Source: Bacteroidales bacterium (lineage in GTDB: Bacteria > Bacteroidota > Bacteroidia > Bacteroidales > UBA932). From it: a stretch of 64,000 bases of DNA. The translations under genes were made by a program, and so were the position numbers. Location of the stretch: the NCBI GenBank assembly GCA_017625725.1, contig JAGAKH010000023.1, positions 1 through 64,000 on the forward strand, written 5' to 3'. The first letter of the stretch is position 1. Every line of letters starts with the position of its first letter. This document shows positions 51,542 to 59,332 of the stretch, one piece after another. The notes beneath the pieces were generated by a model. It ran no database searches and had not been told where the DNA came from. It worked only from the letters and a program-made list of their open reading frames with translations.

Positions 51542-52804
51542 ATGAAAAAAACACTTTTTGCATGCCTTGCATGCGTTGGAATCCTTCTTTCTTGTACAAA
51601 GGAGAACGAGACTCCGTCAAATCCGACATTGACAACGGATATGGAGGCTATCAATGTTGATTCTGAAGGCGGTTCTGTGAACTTAAAGGTTACAGCAAAC
51701 GTCGGAACCACTACCACCATCACTTATGATTCTGGTGACGGCTGGATCACTCTCATGCCTAAGGTTCTCAAGGGCGACGGTGTTCTTGCATTCACATTCT
51801 CAAAGTTCCTTGACTATGATGCTACACGTACAGCTAAGGCAACCATCAAGGGAGATGGCGTAGAAAAGGTGATTCCTATCACTCAGACAGGACGTCCTAA
51901 GCCTGTTGCTACTGAGCTTGATCTGGACAAGTACAATGTCTATGCTGACGTTATCGGAGGTTCATTCGATATCGCTGTCGCTACAGCCGGTGAGTGGACT
52001 GCAACTTCAGATGCTGACTGGTGTACAGTCGAGAACGGTACAGCTCTTGGTGTTGGCACATTTACAATCAAGGTTGCCAAGTCTGAGGACTATCAGTACA
52101 GGACTGCTAACGTGAAGGTAACTTCAGGTTCTCTCGAGCGTACAGTATTCGTTCAGCACGTAGGAACAAAGATCGGTGACATCGTCTGGGCTAATGCCAA
52201 CGTTGACCAGCCTGATACATTCGGTGAGACTTGTGAGACTCTCGGACTTCTCTATCAGTGGAATACAAAGAAGGGTTATCCTTCATACACTGTTCAGAAT
52301 ACAAATGATACCGGATGCAGCGGAGACACAGGAACTGTAGTGCCTGGTTTTGAAGGCGGAGCAGTAGATGCAATGGCAGAGAAATGGGCCGAGGAGAACG
52401 ACCCATGTCCTGACGGATGGAGAGTTCCTACTCATGAAGAACTGAAGAAGCTCATCGGTGATGATGCTCCTCCTGCAAACAAGTTTACTGTTGACTTCTG
52501 GAAACTGCAGGGAATGACTGTTTCAGGAGCTTTCTGCGGACTTGACAGAGAGATCATGAAGGCTGAGTGTACAAGAGGAAACCTTAACGGAGCCATCTTC
52601 ATTCCGATTGCAGGTAAGGTCAACCGTGACACCGGCACACAGGACGAGTGGTGGAATGTCATGCTTTGGTCTTCTGAATGTGTAGGACAGACTTGGGATA
52701 TGTTCGGAATCTGGATGTGTTCTGCAAATGACAGCGACGCATATGGTACCGGCGTATGGTATGGTTCAAAAACAGCCATGTCAGTTCGTTGCGTAAAGAA
52801 ATAA
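51542..52804 (+). CDS. BACON-FISUMP surface lipoprotein
   Basis: This 420-residue lipoprotein (cysteine 18) has two BACON-type domains in series (about 30-118 and 122-212, each ending in a V-x-Q-x-G-type strand: ITQTGRP and VFVQHVGTK), followed by a FISUMP domain (about 216-420) with LLYQWNTKKGY, DPCPDGWRVPTHEEL and the terminal SVRCVKK. BACON domains are thought to bind carbohydrate or mucin. In the SusCD operon this is the position usually held by a surface glycan-binding protein, which is the inferred role. Confidence 0.88.
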   Translation: MKKTLFACLACVGILLSCTKENETPSNPTLTTDMEAINVDSEGGSVNLKVTANVGTTTTITYDSGDGWITLMPKVLKGDGVLAFTFSKFLDYDATRTAKATIKGDGVEKVIPITQTGRPKPVATELDLDKYNVYADVIGGSFDIAVATAGEWTATSDADWCTVENGTALGVGTFTIKVAKSEDYQYRTANVKVTSGSLERTVFVQHVGTKIGDIVWANANVDQPDTFGETCETLGLLYQWNTKKGYPSYTVQNTNDTGCSGDTGTVVPGFEGGAVDAMAEKWAEENDPCPDGWRVPTHEELKKLIGDDAPPANKFTVDFWKLQGMTVSGAFCGLDREIMKAECTRGNLNGAIFIPIAGKVNRDTGTQDEWWNVMLWSSECVGQTWDMFGIWMCSANDSDAYGTGVWYGSKTAMSVRCVKK

Positions 52805-52810
52805 CCCGAC

Positions 52811-53830
52811 ATGAAGAAGATCCTTTCAATGCTTGCCATCGCTGTTGCAGCTGCCGCTTGCGGTCAGCCTGCACAGCAGGATGAGCAGGAGCCGTTGACT
52901 GTAATCTTTGATACAGACCTCGGCAATGATGTGGACGACGCCATTGCTATGGATCTCCTCTATAAATATGCGGACGAGGGCAAGATATCCATCCTTGCTG
53001 AGGGCATCACCAAGGATGGCCTTGCTCCGGCCGAATTCATGGATGTCCTCAACAATTGGTACGGCCACCCTGATATTCCTTTCGGAATAATTCTCAATGG
53101 TGTGGATTGCGAGACTGATGCAGTCAATTATGCCAAGGCCGTAAACGCCTTGACAGATGCAGAAGGCAAGCCACTTTTCAAGAGGACCGAAGGAATGGAC
53201 TATTCGAAGCTCCCTCAGACTCATCTTATGTACAGACAGCTTCTGTCTGAGGCGGCCGACAAGTCTGTGACCCTCGTTGTAGTCGGTTTCTCGACCAATA
53301 TCTTCCGTCTTCTCGAAAGTCCTGCAGACGAAATCTCTCCGCTTACAGGAAAGGAACTCATTGCAGCAAAGGTCAGGAACCTTGTCATGATGGCAGGCTG
53401 CTTTGACGGAAGCAATCCGAGCGAGTATAATGTCTGGAAGGATATCCCTGCAGCACAGAAGATTGTTGCTGAGTGGCCTACAGACCTTGTTTTCGCCCCT
53501 TTCGAGCTTGGTGTACAGGTGTGCTACCCTGCAACAAGCATAGAGAACGACTTCACATGGGCTGAGGCTCATCCTATGGTCGAGGCTTACAAGGCATATT
53601 TACCAATGCCGTATGACCGTCCATGCTGGGATCCGGCAGCTCTTGTGTATGCAGTCGAGGGAGACAGGTGGTTCGGTGTTTCCGAGCCGGGTAAGATCTC
53701 TATTTCGGATGGAGGAACAACGACATTCGAAGTCTGTGAAAACGGAAGACATCGCTATCTTACCGTAACACCTGAGCAGGCGGTTGCACTCACAGACCAC
53801 ATTGTGGAGGTTGTTTCAAGACCATTATAA
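52811..53830 (+). CDS. Nucleoside hydrolase lipoprotein (IunH-like)
   Basis: This 339-residue enzyme has a lipobox cysteine at residue 17, so it is probably periplasmic or surface-exposed. The calcium-binding signature DTDLGNDVDD (34-43) marks the inosine-uridine nucleoside hydrolase family, which splits ribonucleosides into base and ribose. Its place at the end of an operon that starts with ribokinase completes a path from nucleoside to ribose 5-phosphate. It starts 6 nt after the BACON-FISUMP gene and is followed by a hairpin. Confidence 0.9.
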   Translation: MKKILSMLAIAVAAAACGQPAQQDEQEPLTVIFDTDLGNDVDDAIAMDLLYKYADEGKISILAEGITKDGLAPAEFMDVLNNWYGHPDIPFGIILNGVDCETDAVNYAKAVNALTDAEGKPLFKRTEGMDYSKLPQTHLMYRQLLSEAADKSVTLVVVGFSTNIFRLLESPADEISPLTGKELIAAKVRNLVMMAGCFDGSNPSEYNVWKDIPAAQKIVAEWPTDLVFAPFELGVQVCYPATSIENDFTWAEAHPMVEAYKAYLPMPYDRPCWDPAALVYAVEGDRWFGVSEPGKISISDGGTTTFEVCENGRHRYLTVTPEQAVALTDHIVEVVSRPL

Positions 53831-53845
53831 TTGATTCAATACAGG

Positions 53846-53886
53846 GAGCGGCTCTTGGTCATGGCCAAGGTCGCTCTCATTTTATC
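53846..53886 (+). terminator. Probable terminator after the ribose-type operon
   Basis: GAGCG (53846-53850) pairs with CGCTC (53872-53876) and CTTGG (53854-53858) with CCAAG (53865-53869), giving an interrupted stem, followed by TCATTTTATCTT. The T-tract is imperfect, so termination may be partial and the CotH gene just downstream could be reached by read-through. Confidence 0.6.
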
Positions 53887-53888
53887 TT

Positions 53889-55874
53889 ATGAAAAGGTTT
53901 CATTTTTTCGGGGTTTTATTGCTCGCGATTTCGACTGTAGGATGCGATCTGCAGGAGAAGGATATTGATGTCAAGGAAGTCATGACCCTTGACGTCAGTG
54001 AAGCTGAGCTTAACCATACTTCACAGGTTCTGGAAGTTACGGCATCCGGTTCCGGTCACTGGTATCTGGAGGAATCATGTGATTGGATCACTCCTTCTGT
54101 TACGGAAGGTGCTGAATCAGGCAAGGTGGAGTTCAATGTGTCGAAAAATTCAAATGAAACCGAAAGATCGGCAATCGTCATCTTCCGCTGCGGAGAGACC
54201 ACTGCTTTGCTGACGATTGTCCAGAAAGGCTGGGACGGGACTTTGCAGATATCTGACAGATTGTCCGGTACCGTCATCGGAACGAAGTATTCGATTGATT
54301 ATGCCGGAGGTAATCTGAAATCAATGACCGTGAACACAAAAGACAAGGTGTTCGACGGCAATTTCTATACTTTTTTCGCATCCTATGATGCCGATCATGC
54401 CTGGGTCGGCCTGGACCTTGGCAGGAAACACATCATCACCAAGGTCGGATGGTCTCCACGTGTGAATTTTCCTGACCAGGTCGAACTTGCCCTGATTGAA
54501 GGTGCCAACAGGGCTGATTTTACCGATGCCCTTCCGTTATGCATTGTCAAGAAATCCGGAGAAAATGCAGTCATGCATTATGCTGACATCTCATGCTCAC
54601 GTGGATTCCGCTATGTCCGTTATGTGACTCCGGGCAACAGGCGATGCACCCTTTCTGAACTTGAGTTCCAGGGCTATCCCGGTGAGGGAGATGATTCGCG
54701 GCTCTGCCAGCTCACCAATCTTCCGACTGTCGTAATCCACACTCCCGGTCGTGAAGAAATCACATCGAAGGAATATGAACTTTCCAGCGATGTCTACATC
54801 ATATCAGAAAACGGTACGGACTTTCTTGCTACCACAGGGACTGGGGTCAGAGGACGCGGAAACTCGACTTGGAATCTGCCGAAGAAACCGTACAGACTGA
54901 AATTTGCCTCCAAGCAAAGTCCTCTCGGGGCACCGGCTTCTGCAAAGAAATGGACCCTATTGAGCAATTATGGCGACAAGTCTCTGTTGAGGAACATGAC
55001 CGCCTTTGAGGTGAGCCGTAGGGTGGGACTCAGCTACACCCCATTCAGCCATCCGGTTGACCTTATAATAAACAGCGAATACCGTGGCAATTATCTGCTC
55101 TGCGACCAGGTGGAGGCCGCTTCCGGCAGGGTTGAGGCCAAGGATGGATATCTTATAGAGATAGACGCCTATGCATATAGCGAGGATGTCTGGTTCCAGA
55201 CATCGAACGGAACACCTGTGACAATCAAGCATCCGGATGAGGATGACATCACGCAGCAGCAGAGAGAATTCATAGCGGATTATTTCTCCCGCATGGAGGA
55301 TGCAGTCTTGTCCGCCAACTATACGGATCCTGTTTCCGGCTACCGTAAATACCTTGATCTGGATAGTTTCCTGCGTAACTTCATAGTGGGTGAGTTCTGC
55401 GGAAATGTGGATGCTTTCTGGAGTGTCTATATGTATAAGGATGCCTCCGACGGCAAGCTTTACACGGGTCCGACCTGGGACCATGACCTGTCTCTGGAAA
55501 ATGACCACAGGCTTTATCCGACCAACGATCTTCCGGATTTTGTCTATGCTTGCCGTGGTTCTGTTGCAAGCAGTGCAGTGCGTAAGATGGTGACAAGAAT
55601 CGTCAAGGAAGACCCTCAGGCCAAGGCTCGTCTTCTGGAAATCTGGGACGGAGTGAAGGGGAAAGGAGGACTTTCAGACCTGAGCGATGTAATTGACGAA
55701 AAGGCTGCTTTGCTTCAGGAATCACAGCAGCTCAACTTCAAGAGATGGAAGATACTTGACAAGATAGTTCACCAGAATTTCCAGGCCCTTGGCTCCTATG
55801 ATGCGGAAGTCGGGACTGTAAGGAACTATGTGACAGAACGCGTGGAAACCCTCGACGCCCTTTTAAGACGATAA
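53889..55874 (+). CDS. BACON-discoidin-CotH domain lipoprotein
   Basis: This 661-residue lipoprotein (cysteine 19) has a BACON domain (about 32-118), a discoidin/F5-8-type region (about 120-272, with AWVGLDLGRKHIITKVGW and RYVRYVTPGN) and a CotH domain (about 285-600). The CotH signatures are RGRGNSTW, KKPYRLKF, KWTLLSNYGDKSLLRN, GNYLLCDQVE and TGPTWDHDLSL. CotH proteins are atypical protein kinases in spore-forming bacteria; in Bacteroidota the CotH fold is common in secreted proteins of unknown activity. No promoter is evident in the 58-bp gap, so it may be reached by read-through from the ribose-type operon. Confidence 0.88.
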   Translation: MKRFHFFGVLLLAISTVGCDLQEKDIDVKEVMTLDVSEAELNHTSQVLEVTASGSGHWYLEESCDWITPSVTEGAESGKVEFNVSKNSNETERSAIVIFRCGETTALLTIVQKGWDGTLQISDRLSGTVIGTKYSIDYAGGNLKSMTVNTKDKVFDGNFYTFFASYDADHAWVGLDLGRKHIITKVGWSPRVNFPDQVELALIEGANRADFTDALPLCIVKKSGENAVMHYADISCSRGFRYVRYVTPGNRRCTLSELEFQGYPGEGDDSRLCQLTNLPTVVIHTPGREEITSKEYELSSDVYIISENGTDFLATTGTGVRGRGNSTWNLPKKPYRLKFASKQSPLGAPASAKKWTLLSNYGDKSLLRNMTAFEVSRRVGLSYTPFSHPVDLIINSEYRGNYLLCDQVEAASGRVEAKDGYLIEIDAYAYSEDVWFQTSNGTPVTIKHPDEDDITQQQREFIADYFSRMEDAVLSANYTDPVSGYRKYLDLDSFLRNFIVGEFCGNVDAFWSVYMYKDASDGKLYTGPTWDHDLSLENDHRLYPTNDLPDFVYACRGSVASSAVRKMVTRIVKEDPQAKARLLEIWDGVKGKGGLSDLSDVIDEKAALLQESQQLNFKRWKILDKIVHQNFQALGSYDAEVGTVRNYVTERVETLDALLRR

Positions 55875-55890
55875 ACCTTTCCGGTCATAG

Positions 55891-55921
55891 TTTGCATTCT
55901 CGTTGAAAAATGTTAGTTTTG
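55891..55921 (+). promoter_or_regulatory. Promoter of the Xaa-Pro aminopeptidase gene
   Basis: TTTG at 55891-55894, 19 nt, then TAGTTTTG at 55914-55921, exact matches to both Bacteroidota elements. The predicted start is near 55928, only about 10-16 nt before the ATG, so the leader is very short. Confidence 0.75.
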
Positions 55922-55937
55922 TGAGGATGTAAAATTT

Positions 55938-57389
55938 ATGACTATGTTTGAAGCGAGTGTATATGTAAACAGACGCAAGGCCTTGGTTGAAAGGATGGCG
56001 TCAATGACCGGAAATGGTTCAAGGGGAATAGCTGTATTCCTGGGAAATGTGGATGCTGCGATGAATTACCGCGGAAATGATTACAAGTTCCGTCAGGACA
56101 GCAGCTTCATGTATTTCTGGGGGATAGATGAGCCTGGTTTTGCAGCCGTTCTTGATCTTGACAGTGCTGAGGAATGTCTCTATGGCAATGATGTAGATAT
56201 TGACGATATCATCTGGATGGGACCTCAGCCGACAGTCGCGTCAAAGGGTACGTCCGTCGGATGTTCTTCTACAAAGCCTCTTTCATATTTTGATAAAGCC
56301 GTTATTGATGCGGTAGCTGCCGGTCGTCCGGTTCACTTCCTTCCTCCTGCAAGATACTACAATCAGATGAAGCTGGCAGAGTTGACCGGCATTCCTTCAG
56401 CAGATGTCCGCAAGGTGGCACCGATTGCAGCTGACGGCGGCAGACATGCATCAGAGGAACTTGTAAAGGCTGTCGTGGCTCTTCGTCTTATCAAGGAGCA
56501 GTGCGAAATCGATGCAATCGACCATGCTTGCGAAATCGGCTATCTTATGCACACCGAAGCCAGACGCGGATGCAAGCCGGGTGTCCTTGAGCAGGAAATC
56601 GTCGGACGCATGGAAGGCATAACCCTTTCCAAAGGTTGGGGTGTCTCATTTACAACCATTCTTTCGCAGAACGGAGAAACCCTCCATAATCACTCTCACC
56701 ATCAGATCATTACTCCTGGCCGTCTTCTCGTTGTCGATGCAGGAGCAGAAAGCAATGCCCACTATGCTTCAGATTTCACAAGAACCTATCCTTGCAGCGG
56801 AAAGTTCACGACAAAGCAGCGTGAAATCTATGATATAGTTGAGCAGGCAAATGAAGTTGCGTTCAGCCTGACCAGGCCAGGTACTTCCTACTGGGACGTC
56901 CATTGTGCGACAGTCCGTTATATGCTCGAGCAGCTCAAGGCTCTGGATTTTGTCCGCGGTGATGTGGATGAGATGGTAGCCTGCGGCATTTCCGGTCTGT
57001 TCATGCCTCATGGACTTGGACATAACATGGGTATGGATGTCCATGATATGGAAGATCTTGGAGAAAACTATGTGGGATACGGTGATGAACGCCAGCGTTC
57101 TCCGCTTTTGGGAATGGGTAATCTGCGTATGGCCCGTGACCTTAAGCCGGGACATGTGGTCACGGACGAGCCGGGCATTTATTTCATACCTGCCCTTATC
57201 GAGCAGTGGAAGAGGGAAGGAACCGACAGAGGATTCGTCAATTATTCAAAGCTTGAAGAGTATTACGATTTCGGAGGCATACGTCTTGAAGATGATGTCC
57301 TGGTGACGGCGGAAGGAGCCCGCAGACTCGGTTCTCGTCGTCTCCCTATAAAGTCGTCTGAAATAGAAGATATAATGTCACAGGAGTAA
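55938..57389 (+). CDS. pepP: Xaa-Pro aminopeptidase (M24B)
   Basis: This 483-residue cytoplasmic metallopeptidase removes N-terminal residues before proline. It has the aminopeptidase P N-terminal domain (about 5-150) and a pita-bread catalytic domain. The five metal ligands are visible in context: Asp in VVDAGAES and ASDFTRTYP, His in HGLGHNMG, Glu in TDEPGIYF and Glu in GIRLEDDVLVT. ATG 55944 is an alternative start. It is followed 1 nt later by a DUF456 gene, so the two are co-transcribed. Confidence 0.94.
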   Translation: MTMFEASVYVNRRKALVERMASMTGNGSRGIAVFLGNVDAAMNYRGNDYKFRQDSSFMYFWGIDEPGFAAVLDLDSAEECLYGNDVDIDDIIWMGPQPTVASKGTSVGCSSTKPLSYFDKAVIDAVAAGRPVHFLPPARYYNQMKLAELTGIPSADVRKVAPIAADGGRHASEELVKAVVALRLIKEQCEIDAIDHACEIGYLMHTEARRGCKPGVLEQEIVGRMEGITLSKGWGVSFTTILSQNGETLHNHSHHQIITPGRLLVVDAGAESNAHYASDFTRTYPCSGKFTTKQREIYDIVEQANEVAFSLTRPGTSYWDVHCATVRYMLEQLKALDFVRGDVDEMVACGISGLFMPHGLGHNMGMDVHDMEDLGENYVGYGDERQRSPLLGMGNLRMARDLKPGHVVTDEPGIYFIPALIEQWKREGTDRGFVNYSKLEEYYDFGGIRLEDDVLVTAEGARRLGSRRLPIKSSEIEDIMSQE

Positions 57390-57390
57390 T

Positions 57391-57885
57391 ATGGAAACCG
57401 TCATTTCAATCCTGGCCATTCTGGCCGGTATAATCGGCATTGCCGGCAGTATTCTTCCGGGACTTCCGGGTACCCCGATAAGCTGGGTGGGCATGCTCAT
57501 GCTATATCTGTGGGGAAACGGGACAAATGCAGCCGGGGATCCTATGTCCCTTAAGGCTCTGATCATTTGGGGAGTGATAGTCGTTGTCGTGTCCGTCATA
57601 GACTATATCGTTCCTATGTATTTCACAAAGATCACCGGTGGCAGCAGGTACGCAGAGAGAGGTGCTATGGCTGGACTCATCCTTGGTATCATCTTTACCC
57701 CTATAGGCATGATCCTGGGATCTTTTCTCGGTGCATTCCTGTCGGAGCTGTATTGGGGTAAAAAAGATGCCGGCAGAGCTTTAAAAGCTGCTGTCGGCTC
57801 ATTTCTAGGATTCATCACAGGCACAGGTCTCAAGACTATCGTTGCCTGCATGATGATGTGGAAGATTATCGTCTTCGCTTTCTGA
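57391..57885 (+). CDS. DUF456 membrane protein
   Basis: This 164-residue inner-membrane protein is glycine-rich, with about five hydrophobic segments and internal repeat-like halves (GIAGSILPGLPGTPISWVG, then GAMAGLILGIIFTPIGMILG and GSFLGFITGTGLK). These are features of the DUF456 family. Function is unknown. Its stop abuts the stop of the convergent GH109-like gene with no gap. Confidence 0.88.
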   Translation: METVISILAILAGIIGIAGSILPGLPGTPISWVGMLMLYLWGNGTNAAGDPMSLKALIIWGVIVVVVSVIDYIVPMYFTKITGGSRYAERGAMAGLILGIIFTPIGMILGSFLGAFLSELYWGKKDAGRALKAAVGSFLGFITGTGLKTIVACMMMWKIIVFAF

Positions 57886-59307
57886 TCACTCCTTGATTGC
57901 GAGTTTAAGTCCGTCTGTCTTGTTCCAGTCTCCGCGTGTGAAGTCTGGCATCACGACAGGAATGTTGCCATTTTCGATTGAAACCCTTGTGAGTTCACCG
58001 AGGCATGACCACTCTGCTGCGTCGTAAACGTCCTGGTCGAGCGGAAGGCCGTTCTGGAGACAGTAGATGAGGCGGTAGTCCATGATGAAGTCCATTCCAC
58101 CGTGTCCTCCGACCTGCTTTGCCTTCTCTTCGATGTCTCGTGCTATAGGGTGCTTGTACTGCTCCATAAGTGCGTCGCGTACTTCGTTGCTGAGATAAGC
58201 TTCACCGTCGCTTGCTGAGCCGCTGAGATCATCGACCGCCTTGCTGCCATCGATCTGACGGCCTTCTGTGCGGATGGAGTAACCTTCGTTAGGATACTTG
58301 TTTGCGAATCCTTCAGTTCCCTCGACCTGATACATGCGGTTGTATGGGCGTGGAGTGACAACGTTGTGCTGAATCTCGATGATCTTGCCCTTCTCTGTCT
58401 GGATGAGTGTGATGGTGTGGTCTCCGTTTGCATATTCGGTCTCACCGAACTGCTCAGCAACCTTCAATCCGTTGAACGCCTTGGTATCCATTGAAATGAG
58501 GGTGTTCATCTTGTCTCCTCTATGGATGTTGAGTACCTGACATGCTGGGCCGAGGCCGTGGGTAGGATATACGTCACCGCGGTGCTTCTTGTTGAATTCA
58601 TATCTCCAGGACCTGTAGTAATCCTTCCAGTATGGATCGAGATTGTGGATATAAGCACCTTCTGCGTGGATGATCTCACCGAAGAGACCCTGCTGGGCCA
58701 TATTGAGAGTTGTGAGTTCGAAGAAGTCGTAGACGCAGTTCTCGAGCATCATGCAGTGACGGCGGGTCTTTTCTGCTGTGTTCACGAGCTGCCAGCACTC
58801 GTCGATGCTTGTAGCTGCAGGAACCTCGATGGCAACATGCTTGCCCTGCTCCATTGCGTATACAGCCATAGGAGTATGCATCTTCCAGTCTGTCACGATG
58901 TAGACGAGGTCAAGGTCCTCTCTCTGGCAGAGCTCTTTCCATGCTTCTTCGCTTCCGAAATATGCATCAGCGGCAGGTCTTCCACGCTCGGCGAGAAGTT
59001 GCTGAATCTCGTTTACCCTGTCTTCCTCGATGTCGCAGAGAGCAACGATTTCCACTCCGTCGATGTATGTGAAACGATCGACAGCACCGTCACCTCTCAT
59101 TCCAAGTCCGATGAATCCGACTCTAACGGTGTCAATAGGGTCTACGGAGAAACCGATCATTGAAATCTGGTCGGCAGGACGCTCAGGAGTGTTGTAGACA
59201 GCAACTCCGTCCTTGATTTCATATCCGTAGCCGCAGTCGTTGCAGCAGGATACGGCGCAAAGCAATGCAGCTGTTGCAGCCAAAATGGATGTTAAGATCT
59301 TTTTCAT
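57886..59307 (-). CDS. GH109-like Gfo/Idh/MocA glycosidase (putative alpha-N-acetylgalactosaminidase)
   Basis: This 473-residue protein has a lipobox (cysteine 21) and an NAD-binding Rossmann domain with GFIGLGMRG at about 63-71. The motifs HTPMAVYAMEQGKHVAIEVPAA, ECWQLVNTAEKTRRHCMMLENC, GEIIHAEGAYIH and THGLGP match GH109 enzymes, which use bound NAD+ to remove alpha-linked GalNAc (as in blood group A antigen). The specificity is inferred from family resemblance. It is the last gene of the kinase-GH36-GH109 operon, 25 nt after the GH36-like gene. Confidence 0.87.
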   Translation of the reverse strand: MKKILTSILAATAALLCAVSCCNDCGYGYEIKDGVAVYNTPERPADQISMIGFSVDPIDTVRVGFIGLGMRGDGAVDRFTYIDGVEIVALCDIEEDRVNEIQQLLAERGRPAADAYFGSEEAWKELCQREDLDLVYIVTDWKMHTPMAVYAMEQGKHVAIEVPAATSIDECWQLVNTAEKTRRHCMMLENCVYDFFELTTLNMAQQGLFGEIIHAEGAYIHNLDPYWKDYYRSWRYEFNKKHRGDVYPTHGLGPACQVLNIHRGDKMNTLISMDTKAFNGLKVAEQFGETEYANGDHTITLIQTEKGKIIEIQHNVVTPRPYNRMYQVEGTEGFANKYPNEGYSIRTEGRQIDGSKAVDDLSGSASDGEAYLSNEVRDALMEQYKHPIARDIEEKAKQVGGHGGMDFIMDYRLIYCLQNGLPLDQDVYDAAEWSCLGELTRVSIENGNIPVVMPDFTRGDWNKTDGLKLAIKE

Positions 59308-59332
59308 GTGAATTATGTGTTTTAATTATCTG

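Noticed and set aside
58522..59163. 213-codon plus-strand reading frame opposite the GH109-like gene
   Set aside because: Antisense to conserved GH109 motifs and without similarity to any family I recognise.
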